The notes under the pieces are model-generated. The model did no database searches and was not told where the DNA came from. It was given only the letters and a program-made list of their open reading frames with translations. DNA of 60,000 bases from NCBI RefSeq assembly GCF_910592395.1, contig NC_088308.1:16447501-16507500 (forward strand), given 5' to 3'. How positions within the stretch are numbered: the stretch's first letter is position 1; each line of letters starts with the position of its first letter. A program made the position numbers and the translations under genes. This stretch comes from Lineus longissimus. Its lineage: Eukaryota; Nemertea; Pilidiophora; Heteronemertea; Lineidae. Of this stretch, positions 1 through 12,082 are shown one piece after another.

Positions 1-1309
1 AACTAGCCCTTCTGTGTCATACTGCTGGAGGGGGGGGGGGGTGCGATGGGACCATCCATATAGTTCCTTCCGACACATTTTTGTTTTGGTAATGTAATAC
101 ATTGTGATTGACCTTATTCACGGGAATCGGGCGTTTCCAGTGATATACGACACAAATGGGTTGTCCTCATGCATTCACTTTCGAAACGCATTTTAAAATA
201 GATGTTACGTCCTGTTAATGGGGCACGTCATCATCGCGTACATTTGGGAAAAACTCCCTAACGAGACCGGAGCAGACGGCTGAAAGTAGTTTAATTATTG
301 GCCGCTAGGGTACAGAATGTACGTCGCTCACCCGAATTTTTCACGCAACTATAGCTAAATAGAGCTAGTTCTAGTTTGTGATTCAATTTGATACTTCAGA
401 TTTGGGCAGTAGACCAATATAACTTAGTCGTCAGTGTGGTTTTAAGCTGGAAAAACGTATTTGTTTTTCTTAAAGTGCCTTTTTTGGACGGGTGTGTGCG
501 ATTGTCGACACAAAATTGAAATAAACCACCCTTTTCTGTCATTATTTAGGACGGATATTTCTCTGATAAAAATATTAATATAATTGGCCAATTTCTTAGG
601 CATATGATGTAGCGAATTCCCATGAAGATTTAAATTAATTTCAACCAATGGGATAGCAACCACCACCGGAAGATCGCGGAGAAATCGGTAAACTCAACGG
701 AGTTAATTCAGAAAAATACCAAAAAAAATTGTTTGTAGGATATACAATCTCTCTTTATTTCTCATCATTCATTACATTATCTACTCCCGCACACACGTGT
801 ATCTTAAGAGCCCCTCCTAAAGGGGGGCTTAATAACATACATTAAGCCCTCTCTCCTGACTGTTTGATTATAGCTACGCTATTTTAAAGCATTAGGCGAT
901 AATCAACCAGAAACGCTGGCAAAGGACGCCTTGGTAGCAATGCTGTATCATTTTCTATGTATTTAACAGTGCACCTCGCCACGCTTTCCCGCCCATATTT
1001 TAGCTTCATCCTCGCGGTGTTCGGCGAGACAACCGATACTTTCAATCCGAATTTCCAGTGATTTTTCCCTATTCAACATTTTTCTTAAAAAGTAGCAATT
1101 ACTTGCCATGACTGAAGTTATTTTCTCTATTTGGTCAAATGTCTCGATAACCCCTAAAACGTGTTTTCAGTGAATGCTAGTGTCAAATTTGCAAAACCTC
1201 CTGAATGAAATTTGTAAGGAATACTTTAATTCGGAAACTCATCAGATTTTGTCATAATTTCGAAATTCAAATCATATGGGTACTAGAGGGTAAAACCAAC
1301 AGGTTACAG
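1..1309. other. no gene seen; short dispersed repeat inside
   Basis: I see no coding exon or RNA gene here. Positions 122-160 (39 bases, starting GGGAATCGGG) recur exactly at 34814-34852 in the same orientation, so they belong to a dispersed repeat. A small hairpin of AGCCCC/GGGGCT type lies near 806-832. A G-run at about 31-41 is simple sequence. Confidence 0.5.
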
Positions 1310-1676
1310 GTCACTAGTCCGAAGGCCCGCTAGTCCGAAGAGCCACTATTCCGAAAGGTACACTTTATAAAATTCGTTTTGAAAAAGATCCCGCTAGTCC
1401 GATTGTCCGCTAGTCCGAAATCAGGAAAAAGACCCGCTTTTTAATCTGAAATGATAAATAGACCCACTATTCCGAAATTAGGGCAAAGACCCGCTAATTC
1501 GAAATTGAAAAATAAACCATCATTTGAAAGAAATGTAATTTTTGCTAATGACTGATGATTATTCTTTTGGTGAGAAAGTTGGGTTGGCGTAATATTACCT
1601 AACATTCAGGATAACACGTATTCCTTTCGAACTAGTGAGCCTTTTTTCCAGACTAGCGGGCCTTCGGACTAGGAGA
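1310..1676. mobile_element. fold-back element with ACTAGTCCGAA unit arrays
   Basis: The left end reads GTCACTAGTCCGAAGGCCCG and the right end is its reverse complement with few changes (GGGCCTTCGGACTAGGAGAC). The left arm contains several loose copies of the unit CGCTAGTCCGAA or CACTATTCCGAA, separated by AT-rich spacers. The right arm carries inverted copies. There is no coding capacity, so it is non-autonomous. Flanks GTTACAG and GTTCACA are similar but not identical, so no target duplication is claimed. The design resembles the other short-unit fold-back elements in this window but the terminus differs from the TATGGC group. Confidence 0.65.
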
Positions 1677-1770
1677 CGTTCACAAACCCACATAATGGTA
1701 TTCCGATGTAATCAACATGGCCTCCTAGTCAAAATATTTTTTCTACGATCTAAGGGGACGACAACCTGGG

Positions 1771-1840
1771 GAGCGCGTTGGCCCAGTGGAAGAGGGTCAA
1801 TTTTTTATCAGAAGGTCGTTGGTTCCAGGCCAAATAGGTA
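1771..1840 (+). repeat. tRNA-derived SINE head (degenerate)
   Basis: An A-box match TGGCCCAGTGG (1779-1789) is followed 42 bases later by a near B-box GGTTCCAGGCC (1821-1831), one or two changes from GGTTCGANNCC. The stretch between them ends ATCAGAAGGTCGTTGG, typical of the anticodon-arm/variable-loop part of a tRNA. No cloverleaf acceptor stem is seen, so this is a SINE promoter head rather than a functional tRNA. The 3' body was not recognised. Confidence 0.5.
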
Positions 1841-3074
1841 CCAGTTTGCCCAAGGCAGTTTGCCAACATGGCCAACTAGAGCGTAGTATGCATGGCATGT
1901 GCGCTCCTGGGAATTGGTTTCTAAAGTTTCTGCATTAGGATATATGAGGTATGCAAATCGCTTTGGGAATGTCGTATATTATAAAGTGCCGTATAAGAAT
2001 TTATTTATTCATTTTTTATTTTCTTTATTCGCTTTGTACAACAGTTTTGTGCGGTTTGGAAGCGTATATCAAAAGAATTGTAATCACGAGGGGAAGTATT
2101 TTTTCATTGTTTCTCGTCCGAATCCTTTCATTACCTTGGGATGGAGGGCACTTAAACAGATTTCAGGAGGAAGTACGTCTGTACTTCGACATAAGGACAT
2201 TACCCCCCCCCCCCGCAACACACACTAGAATTAAGGAAACACCATAAACCATGATTTGGTGACAAAATGTGGAATAAAAAAATTTCAATATTTTCGGGGC
2301 CGTGGATAAAATTTGGGCGGGCGGGGTCGAGAAACAAGTTTTTTAATTTTTTACTCGCCCTAACCTATTTACATGTAAAGTCACATTTGAGAAAGCGCAA
2401 TGGTAAGACGTAAATAAGCCACACCATCAATCATTCCCTTTTGATAATACCAGACCGTTTTTTGGGTCATTCATTCAGCGAATCATTTTCTGGTATCGGA
2501 CGTGTACAGTCTTACTCATTTTGATATCAACGTCTACTTCATAATTATATCTTCTGAAATAATGCAGCAAATTCAATGCAGTTTTTAGCATATTGTAAGA
2601 ATTGTTGTTTTCAAATCATAGATTATGTCAGGAATGTAATTGCATATGTTTTTCATTATGTAATCGGCTATTTAAAAAAAGACTCATGAGAAAAGTTTAT
2701 ATTTTCGAAAATCTTTTTGAAGAATTCCTTGGCTTCCTCAAATCGACAGAACACCAAATTCTAAGATCATTGATACTTACATATTTCATCAAAACTAAAA
2801 AAAAGGATGATGGAGATATAACGAAACAAATGCCATCAATTGGGACAAACTGTATCGACAACACCTTGGTTTGCAATTCTAACAACTGAAGTGAACATTC
2901 TTATCATTTCAGCGAAAACTTTCTCAAAAGTTAGCAATCAAAAAGTTCTTGTAAGTTTGAAAAAAAAGTTCGACTTCATGATGAAAACTTTAAGCAATAA
3001 CATTTCCTGTCGTAATACATCATGTACATGTACTTTTGTGCTTAGAAAACCAATTATTTTGACAAAATGCTAAT
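1841..3074. other. no gene seen
   Basis: AT-rich spacer with a C-run at about 2201-2213. Short open frames lack codon bias, splice signals or recognisable motifs. Nothing else identified. Confidence 0.4.
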
Positions 3075-3715
3075 AATGAGGCACCGGCGCCGAAACTAAC
3101 CCGCGACTTGGCGCCGATACACAACTCGGTGATGAAGGCGTCATCGAAAGTGAGGCCTACGTTAATTTCCATTTATTTTGGAAAATATGTATACCCTGAC
3201 TTCTCTGACCAATATATAAGAATTTTTTCGTTTAATTTAAAAGTTTCTATATCTAGTATGGAGAATAGTAGTGAATAAATAGATCCCAAATCGTTTAAAA
3301 AGAAAATTCCGTGAGGAACATACTTAATTTGATGGATAAACTTTACTATTCACCCCTTGAACAGAGGCGCTCACCCGCAGCCAGATTAAAAACAACGACT
3401 GTCACGTCTTGCAGCGTCACACCGTCATTTCAGACGCGATATTCGCAAGGCATGACGTCGCCATTCGCTCTGTTCTCGAGGTAAATATCATGAAGTTTAT
3501 TTATCAAAGTATGATGCTGACAGAATTTTTATTTCAAACGTTTTAGGATCTGTTAATTCACTACTATTCTCCATACTAGATATTATCGAAACTTTGAAAT
3601 TTAACGAAGAGGTCCTAATATATTGGTCAGAGAAGTCGGGGAATGACACCGTCGTGGCCGAGTTGTGTATCAGCGCCACGTCGCGGATTATTAGTATTTT
3701 CACCGGTTCCTCATT
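3075..3715. mobile_element. long inverted-repeat MITE
   Basis: Arms at about 3075-3350 and 3485-3715 are imperfect reverse complements. The left end AATGAGGCACCGG pairs with CCGGTTCCTCATT at the right end. Matching inner blocks include GATACACAACTCGG, GACTTCTCTGACCAATATAT and CTAGTATGGAGAATAGTAGT. The centre (about 3360-3480) is unique and GC-richer, with a CGTCATTTCAGACG segment. There is no transposase. Arms have diverged by indels, so the insertion is not recent. Superfamily unknown. Confidence 0.7.
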
Positions 3716-4328
3716 GCATTGAATTTTGTGCATTACATTTTCCGAGATATTGTATGAAGTAGGTGTTTATATTAATATGAGATAGACTGTACATGTTTAC
3801 AGGTAGGTTCAGGTATGCATCATTGGGCATCCAACCAATATATTCAATTATCAGTCCAGTTCGTTTTGGTGTTGCCGATTAGCACCAAAAAATGTGAATA
3901 AAAAATGATTGATCCGGTTAACAGAAATGGCAGGCCTAGACACAATTTGTTTTGAATAGGGGGAGCCTCCATTGATCCTATTGTTGGAGATAATAGAAAT
4001 GTAAATTAATCAGTGAACTATGTCTCCTTTACACCGATGCATGGCAGACACTAAATATTTTATAGTTTTTTTTGGATAATTTAGGATCGAATAAATCAGC
4101 AAAATCTATGAAAACTTCACAAATGATTATGACGAGGAGGTACTTTATGATAGTTTGCTAAATTTTAATTCGTTCTAAGTGAAAAGCAATACTTATTTGG
4201 ATATTTGCTGGAAAAAAATCGAAAATACCCAATTTTCAACATCCCTATCCCGTTGAAAGAGATCCAGAAGTAAAAGGTAGCAGGAAGGGTTGGGCGTTTG
4301 TGGTTTCTGTGTCTGAGGGGGTTTGTGT

Positions 4329-4392
4329 CTGTTGACTGTGCTTTAAGAGAGACTAGGCATGGCGCCAGTCTCTCTTAAAGCACAGTCAACAG
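4329..4392. repeat. perfect 26-bp inverted repeat (hairpin)
   Basis: Arms 4329-4354 and 4367-4392 are exact reverse complements (CTGTTGACTGTGCTTTAAGA...) with a 12-base loop AGGCATGGCGCC. A perfect stem of this length is rarely chance. It could be the ends of a small inverted-repeat element or a transcribed hairpin. No family recognised. Confidence 0.75.
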
Positions 4393-4578
4393 GCATTTGG
4401 TCTCAGTATTTGGGTAAGTAGAGAATCAAGGCAGCTCAGAGAGCAATGATTGAACGATGCTGTGGACAAGTCCAAGGATACTGCATCAGTCACGACCAAC
4501 TTCTCATCAGAAAGCGTCACCACCAGCATATTCAATGTTCAAGTTCCAACCTGTACCAGTCCAATGCACGCCTGTCAT

Positions 4579-4605
4579 GCAAGGAGGATACCGCGGTGAC
4601 GTCAC
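4579..4605 (-). repeat. short dispersed repeat, inverted partner at 5496-5522
   Basis: 27 bases containing GGATACCGCGGTGACGTCAC occur here and in inverted orientation at 5496-5522. The motif contains a TGACGTCA CRE-type site. The flanks differ, so these are fragments of a small element or terminal repeats of a roughly 940-bp unit. Confidence 0.5.
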
Positions 4606-5530
4606 ATCACGTGATCCCGACCCATATTAGTGATCGCTATGGCCAATCAGATTCATTCTACTGACAGCACCAGCACTGAACACATCTCCACGTCTCACTG
4701 TCTGGTGCGCTCCTGTACACAAAAACACCAATAGACATGAAATATTGCAATACCTAGTATGGATTCTTCCTGTGTAAAATAAAATTTACAGAGCAGATTA
4801 ACTTCCACGAATAAAAAGACGTTTGACGTGGCCAAAGTGCGGAAATAATGTCTCCGCTAAAATACACTACGAAATACACTAGGCAATGCACTACGCAATA
4901 TACAGTAGAGATGCAGTTGAGTTTGTTATTGTTTTGACTTAGAAGCCCGCCCATATCATAATATATTCATGTATTCATGAAGTATGAACTCATTTCTGTC
5001 CCATACAACTCTAAGAACAGTCAATTTCTCCTTAAATCATCACCGAAACCGCGATATCCGCAGGAAGATTTCGTTCTAGTGTCCGAAAATGCATGATCTT
5101 ACAGGGGCGCTAACTCGACAAATAGAGGGGATCTATGGGGATCTATGTGAGTTTTAGGTATTACAGGTCTCGAACTTGTAAAATCTGTAAACATGCCTCC
5201 AAATCCCATTATGATAATGAAGAGATTGCCCCATATCTGGGAGACTGTTTTGAAACCATCGCTAATTTTGGAAGATCGGTGCCCGGCTATTTGGTTTAAA
5301 AAACCTATTTTTCCCCATCAAAACAGCACTTTTCATTATTCAAATGATAGCTTATTGTCTGAAGACTTATTTCATAGCAGAAAAGTACTAATAACTCTGA
5401 TTTGATTCAAAAATCTAACTTTTTTGATGACTTGATTTTCCCTTGGCCGTGGATCGAGTTTGTTTACAATATAACAGCGCCATCTTGGAAAAGCCGTGAC
5501 GTCACCGCGGTATCCTCCTTGCCTGTCATG

Positions 5531-6144
5531 GTCAGTAGTGGTCAGCTTAGCGCGATATGGAACATTCTTCCGAAACTCAAGCGAGGGAAGTCTGCTCATT
5601 AGCATATCTCGCGCACTGCTCCTTCTTGTCAAACATCGTAGTGAAATCGTAATTGAAAACGTCTGGCTTTGCGCCAGACATTGAGACTAATAAGTAGAAC
5701 TAATAGGTAAAGAACGTCTACTTGCGCGAGACTGCTGTGATAAAATGATCATTGCAGAGACTCCGGTGACGTGCACATATATTTTTTACAATCAAAAATG
5801 CCCTCAAAAGACAACATGGAATGATTATTTTATTGATATTTCCTACTATACACCTTCCAATTATCACTTTATGCAAATAGATCGGCGTTAGGTCGCATGT
5901 TTTTCTTTCCTGGTGACAGTATAAAGCAAAACAAGCCTATCGGCGTCTGATTCACAATGTGGTTTGTGAGGAGTGTCATAGTCGTCAACAGTGTAGCTTA
6001 CGTATTTCGAAGACCAGTGGAATTGGCGGCGTCAAATTATTAGTGAAATTTATAATTTACAAATTACAAATTACAAATCGTTTATTGAAACCGTGTAAAA
6101 AGTTACATTTTACATAAGATGAAAGTACAATGACCATAAGCATG
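5531..6144. other. no gene seen
   Basis: Spacer. A short run of TTACAAA units near 6055-6080 is simple sequence. No exon or RNA gene identified. Confidence 0.35.
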
Positions 6145-6745
6145 ATGAACTAAATAACTGGTGTGACATTGTTGTGGATTTGGTGGTGTGCAGCTGGAGG
6201 AGTGGACAATGTCACAACCAGGGTTCCTACATTAGTAGACACCTCTCTATTAAAGACAACCTTTCCAATAAGGACACTAGTTTTGGTTCCAAATTGGTTG
6301 TTTCCATTCAATTTTGACTTCTCTAATCAGTCTTTGGGTGTTCCGAATGCTTGACACATTTCGAACATGGTTTGGTTGGAAACAACCCTACAGTCTTACA
6401 CTTATGGCTGAATGAATGACAGTGCATTTTCGTGAAAGCTCGGTGACGAAATGCTGCGACACTATTCGTCACCAACATGTTTGATGGGTGGTGCCATCTG
6501 CACAAAGGACGATGAATTAAATAACTGATGTGACATTGTCGCTGCATTTGCAGGTGTCCACATCGAGGAGTAGATGATGTCACTACATGTACCAGGGTTT
6601 GTACTTTCATATACAGTGGACCTACTTTTTGTGGACACCTTTCTATTGAGGACAACCTCTTTAATAAGGACAGTAGTTTTTGGTTCCAAATTGGTTGTTT
6701 CCATTCAACTCGACTTCTCAGTTTAGGACACCTCTCTGTTAAAAC
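6145..6745. repeat. two direct copies of a ~200-bp unit
   Basis: 6147-6340 and 6509-6745 share the order GATGAAYTAAATAACTG, TGTGACATTGT, GGACACCTYTCTATT, AATAAGGACA and TTGGTTCCAAATTGGTTGTT. They are direct repeats about 365 bases apart with indels. The GGACACCTCTCTATTAA-type unit is an internal short repeat. No coding content accepted. Confidence 0.6.
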
Positions 6746-7509
6746 AGCACTTTTCAGTCCCTGGGGCATTTCTGGAAATTTCATGCTATAGAGCAATTGG
6801 TTCAGCTAAGTGACAAGAACAGTACTATAAGACGGTTTTAAAAAGTTGAAAATTATTTATTTAAATGACATATGAATGGTTCAGCAGTAATTGGCAGTGT
6901 GCATTATGTAATGAAATATGATTTACATAATATAACATTTTTGTGACAAATAGTACAGATGATGGATAAATCGATACAGTGGATAGCTGTTAGAATATGC
7001 AATACATGCAATAGCATTTGTTTTTATTGAGATTTTGCGAGAACCAAGTGGTATTTTGACAAGATAATAGAAAGCCAATAACACTACAAGAACATGACTT
7101 CAATACATTGACATTGTAGTACTTGGTATACTAAAAATATTCAAAGATGGGTATCTTGAGTTAAAGTACAAGATGTATGAATGAAGGAGGCACTCTGGTA
7201 AGAAATGGTGTCGCTAATGAAAGATTAGAACAGTCCGTCTCAACCTGCCAAGCTCAGAGCGACATGCGCCTGGTTTTGCTGTGACGGGTCACATATACAA
7301 AGTTTACATAAAACAAGATTTGTATGTTTATTTAGGAGGAGTACAAAAGTTGTATATAAAATGCCGACTTCATTATGATTTATACTAGGACACAAAATTT
7401 GACATGACAGCATTTTATAAAATATGAATAATCTATAATGAGAATAGTTTTGTAGCACCAATGATTTGAAAATACTGAATTTATTTATTGCATGAATAGA
7501 ACACAAAAA

Positions 7510-8040
7510 ACAGGATGATTACATGATTGTCACATGCGTGAAATATATTGTCATGGATGGGCATTGGGAACAAAAAGAATTGCTGTTATCAGCTGCATTG
7601 GTAGCGATTGCTTTAGCTGATTTTCAGAAACTGACAGGAATGAGAATGTTGATATAGTGTTGAAAAAATATTTTTATAACATACATTGCATTCAAATAAC
7701 ACTAAGAAGTAGACTAGTACTAATTTCACACACTTGAAAATATTTGGACATTGACTGTCACTGGTAGTAGTAGTAGAGTAATTACATGCCATCAGCAGCA
7801 CTAATTCAGACAGTTTTCGCTGTGCTTCAGTAACTGACTGGAATGACTAAGTTTGATTGTGCTGAAATGATACATAATAACGTACATTGCATAAACAAAA
7901 TGATTACAAGATTTGTACTGTCTTGAAATATATGGACAGGGACAGTCACTGGAAGTTTGACATGCCATCAGTTGCACTGCTCCCGACAGTTTTCACTGTG
8001 CTTCAGTAACTGACTGGAATGACTAAGTTTGATTGTTCTG
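7510..8040. repeat. diverged tandem repeat, about three copies
   Basis: Blocks such as CAGTAACTGACTGGAATGAC (7829-7848 and 8005-8024) and GACATTGACTGTCACTGG / GACAGGGACAGTCACTGG recur at spacings of about 176-203 bases. A third, weaker copy begins near 7510. AT-rich and non-coding on both strands. 6746-7509 before it shows nothing recognisable. Confidence 0.5.
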
Positions 8041-8895
8041 TATTTGCCTCCATTTGGATTTTGTGAACAAAAGTTACTAACCTTGTGTAATTGAAGTGTC
8101 GAATTCGCCTTGGTCGAAATGATAATACAGTAAATAAATCTATTGAATGTTGCTGAAAAGAAAACACTTACTACGTTAGAAGCCATGTACATGATAACAC
8201 CACCACCACCATTATCAATATCATCACAAGTCAACTGGGGAATATGTGTGATATTTGTTCAAAACTTGCGTATATGGTATTTGCAGGTCTATTGTATTGT
8301 AACATATTTTTCACTTTCAAAATTAACTTTTTTACTAGAAATTATGAATCAATACTAACCGTAAGAAGCGTATGAAATTACAGAAGGCCTTCGTCGAAAA
8401 ATGTAATGTACTTGTACTCATTCGTGTCATTAAACCTGAAAGCAGCACAGCATAACAGTGAAATTACCGTGACATCAATGGATGTCAAACTAACGTAGTG
8501 ACGTAAATTTGAATTCGAAGTGCACAAATTCACAATTAAGGTTTCGAACACATTGAGAACTGAAAAACTTCATACAAATGCTTTCACACCAATGATATGA
8601 TTGTGGCGCTCCTGATGAGGTATCGCCCTATGCTAAGCAGCTTTGGTCGTAACTAGGGTAAATGTTTTTTTCAAGTGATATGAGCGATGCAATACCTTAG
8701 TTTCCACCAGCGCCACGTAGCAGTCAATGAAGTTGTGCTGGTACTCCATTAACGTCATGCTTCATATTTGAAGAAATTAATATTACCTTCATCAAGTACG
8801 TAATAATATTACACCAGGCCTTTGTCGAAAATGTAGATCTCGAAGTCTAACTGTAATGAAAGAAAACATCAATGTGACAATATGGTCTACTATGT

Positions 8896-9109
8896 ATGAG
8901 GGGGAGAACGGGTATTTTCGGGACACTGGGATGGGCCGAAAATAACTGTCGGGATTCGGGATAGACACCCTTATTTTAGCGGGATTCGAGACAAGCCGTG
9001 TTTTGCGTCACGATTCGGCTAAAATTGCGTATTGGGAAACGGGTAAGCCTTTTTTCCTAACGGGACGTCGAGACAGTTACCCCCCCCCCTTCCCCGTTCC
9101 CACCCTCAT
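8896..9109. mobile_element. small inverted-repeat element with CGGGATTCGGGA units
   Basis: The left end ATGAGGGGGAGAACGGG pairs with the right end CCCCGTTCCCACCCTCAT. Inside, the unit CGGGATTCGGGA/CGGGATTCGAGA recurs at irregular spacing, alternating with TTATTTT-like spacers. It is 214 bp and non-coding. It matches the short-unit architecture of the other elements here with a different unit and terminus. 8041-8895 before it holds no recognised feature. Confidence 0.5.
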
Positions 9110-10655
9110 GACATGTAGCATTGTTTGTAGGCCTATTGTTACTCACAATCTATTTTTTTGTAATTGATACTGGTAGTATCAATGTGAAATATGCCACACA
9201 TTGGGAGCATGCAAGGCCTAGTACAATACACCATCATCACAATCAAATATTTCAATAATACACTGTCAACGAGAATGAATGTTCAACCATCAATCACGTG
9301 CATTGTAGTAGTGTACATCCCCCATCCCATGACGGCTTGCGCCCCGCTGACACGACGAGCACATGGCTGAGCCAATCCATCGCCTATACACTACTTTACA
9401 AAAATCGACACCTACTGAAACTTTCACTAATTATTCTCCGAAATGTACTTTATCGTTACATCAATAAATGCACATTCGAATTTCAAAACTACCACTTATT
9501 TTTGCCGTGAAACTGACCTGAGTTATCGAAACACCGTCACTGCGAAAAGAGGAAGAAGCAGGTCCGCATTTATCGAAATATTGCTAAATATAATTGTCAA
9601 AATGTCGACCAAATTACCAATTAAATCACAATAAACTTATCAAATGTTCACTCATGCCTTTGGGTGAAAAAATACTGATTTTTCAATCATTCTCAATTTT
9701 ACAAATCACCAATCACAAAAAGAAATAATGATGCAATTACCCAAAATAGATGAGATTTGACCACTGGTATATTTCCGCCTTCTTGGATATCGGCATCGTC
9801 ACCACCACTTCAAATTCTAAAGTCTTATTCAGGCCTAATATGTGTCACCTGCTGTGGTAAAATGGCTTGTTTTATCAATAAATAACAAAATATGATCTTT
9901 GTAAATAAAATCGGAGATCTTCTGGTGTGTTTTTATGTGAATTTATTACGAACTATCAATGCAGCGCAGGGCAGCCATCGTGTTCTCATGCGTAGTGGGG
10001 ATGCGATAGCCATCCGCGGCACTGCTTTTCAAGATGGTGGCAATTGCCCAGTGCTAGAGGCGTTGTAAGGAAAATTGAGAGCAGGCCCCTAATGAATGAA
10101 CTCTCAACGATATCGATATATTTTCGTAATTCCAGCACAACTGTTCACCAATGAACGTCCACCGACAATCCCACTTAACGAATATTAATATCAATTCATA
10201 TCATGTATCTTAAAACGCTTTTATTTCATTTTAAAAAGAGTTATCGAGTGAACGATGACCTCCTACCGTACTCTCGAAATAAACAGCCAAAATGACCACA
10301 AAAACACCTTTTTAGAAAAAAACAGCGATTTTTACGAAATAAATGTCATCAGAGACGAAACTAGACACTAATTTAGCTAGGTATGCACAGTAATAGTACC
10401 TGAAGTGATCGATTTCAAGGAGAAAATACACTGAAAACAACTTTTCAGGAACAGAAATAAGATCACATTGTGAATAATAGTTGCAACCCCGTAAATGCGC
10501 TATAAGTCCAATAATAAGTGATGGTGACCCGTTATAAATGTTTCGCCAGCTTCGCTTTTTTGCCGCTACGCGGCGCGTTGGGCCCTTGCGTCTAGTATCG
10601 TGACTGCGGCTTATTTATTGGTTATGCGGTTAGATTAATCGGAACGTGACCGGCC
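9110..10655. other. no gene seen
   Basis: Mostly AT-rich spacer. CAAGATGGTGGCAATTG near 10034 resembles a YY1-type start context but the frame closes quickly and no donor supports an exon. Nothing else identified. Confidence 0.35.
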
Positions 10656-10664
10656 TATATAAAA
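10656..10664 (+). promoter_or_regulatory. TATA box of a possible promoter
   Basis: TATATAAAA lies in a GC-richer neighbourhood (CGGAACGTGACCGGCC just upstream). A candidate first exon with an ATG and a strong donor follows within 150 bases. The spacing suits a TATA promoter starting near 10690. Confidence 0.4.
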
Positions 10665-10803
10665 CAAGTTGCTATTGACGCTTCTCTTTCAGATTAAACC
10701 AACATGAGCAACGGGAGCAGATAAACCATGTTTAAAACTGTCTTCTTGGGAGATTGTACAAATTTCTTTTTTAATCTGTACTGGTAACTAAACAAGTGCC
10801 ACG

Positions 10804-10812
10804 ATGCAAAGT
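10804..10812 (+). CDS. possible first coding exon (Met-Gln-Ser), upstream gene
   Basis: ATGCAAAGT is followed directly by the strong donor GTAAGTATTG, giving a three-codon first coding exon that ends in phase 0. The next candidate exon (23027-23083) is also read in phase 0, so joining is possible. A TATA box lies about 140 bases upstream, and two very short upstream open frames (for example from 10704) may be leader ORFs. Tiny first coding exons are common in animals but easy to find by chance. The link across 12 kb, which holds a whole LINE, is inference. Confidence 0.3.
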
Positions 10813-11209
10813 GTAAGTATTGTATTTGTAAGTAGATATGGTTGCTTCGGTCGACTTAAAATGTGAGGCTTCTACCTACCACCCTACCCTACCCCACCCA
10901 ACACTTTACATTGTCCTGTCTAGGGTCAGGAACCGACATTAAAATTCACCCAGAACTTGAAATTGAATCGCCACCATGCATTCCCCACATTTCATGTTGC
11001 TCAGAAATCGAGTGAATCATGTGAATCAAATTTCACTCCCTGTTTAGGTGTGGGACTGACACGCGGTTCTGATTAAATGAACCATTTCCTTAGAGATATC
11101 ATGCTGCAAAAACTATTCGCCTCCCTCAACGCCTTAGAATTTGGTGCGCATGCAAGTGTTTGGGTTCGAACCCCGCGAAGCGAAATTGCGATCGCATCAA
11201 TGAACCTAA

Positions 11210-11910
11210 AGCTGAGCGCACACGGGCAACTAAATAACAGCGAAACTGAAAACATTTGTTTTCAGTTGTTTTCGAAATGTTTTGCGTCTTTGTCGTGTTT
11301 GTTTCAATCACCCGCACACGGGAGACAAAATGACACGGTCACGTCACAGGTCACGTCAAAAACAAGGGGTAACCATGGTTGCGCCATACGTCATACCCCC
11401 GGTCACACCCACGTATTCCAAGATGGCGGTCGCCATGCATAACAACCGCCTCACAATTTTAGCATTTCTGCTCGTTCTTCGTAACCGCCGTCGCCGACGG
11501 AAAAATAGAAGATATTAATTCATGCAATTCCGATTCTTCATCCACAATTCCGATTCTTCATCCACAATCAACTCCATTTCGTTTAAAATTGGCGCTGCCA
11601 TTTTGACCTGGCTTGGTTGGTATCACATGACGTTGAACGTCATCGTGATTGGCTAATGACGATGATGACGCAAAAAATGTTTTACGTTTCGTTGCAGTCA
11701 CCCGCAAACGGGCGACGTTTCGACGAAAAACATTTTGACTAGGTCAAAAATATATTGCATGTTTAATATTCGAAAACTGTTTCAAGAACAAATGTTTTCG
11801 AAAAACATTTGTTTTTGTCGCCCGCAGACGGGCAACAAATTGTGAAAAAATATTTGAAAACAAATGTTTTCAGGTTTTTTTGTCATTTTGTCGCCCGTGT
11901 GCGCTTAGCT
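11210..11910. mobile_element. non-autonomous element with Harbinger-like TAA duplication
   Basis: The left end AGCTGAGCGCACACGGGC (after TAA at 11207-11209) pairs with GCCCGTGTGCGCTTAGCT at the right end (before TAA at 11911-11913). A 3-bp TAA duplication with such ends fits PIF/Harbinger-type MITEs. Inside are repeated palindromic units of the form CACCCGCAcACGGG or CGCCCGCAGACGGGC (about 11310, 11700, 11820), alternating with AAACATTTGTTTT stretches. No transposase frame is present. A segment AAGATGGCGGTCGCCATG sits inside. Confidence 0.6.
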
Positions 11911-12082
11911 TAAGAGTTACAGTGAAATACTTTCTATGAGCAGGCCTATGAATTGTATCCAAATCCTGGGCATAATCACCGACTTCTTAAAAAAAATGAG
12001 TATATACGTGTTGAGATGAGTATACACTAGATTCACCGATCTAAGACCGTTTCTAAATGACAGGACATTGATTTTTTGCAAC

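Noticed and set aside
1771-1840. Functional tRNA gene
   Set aside because: The B-box is imperfect and no acceptor or anticodon stem can be drawn; kept only as a SINE head.
11140-11180. tRNA gene at GGGTTCGAACCCCGCG
   Set aside because: A good B-box but no A-box at a suitable distance and no acceptor stem pairing.
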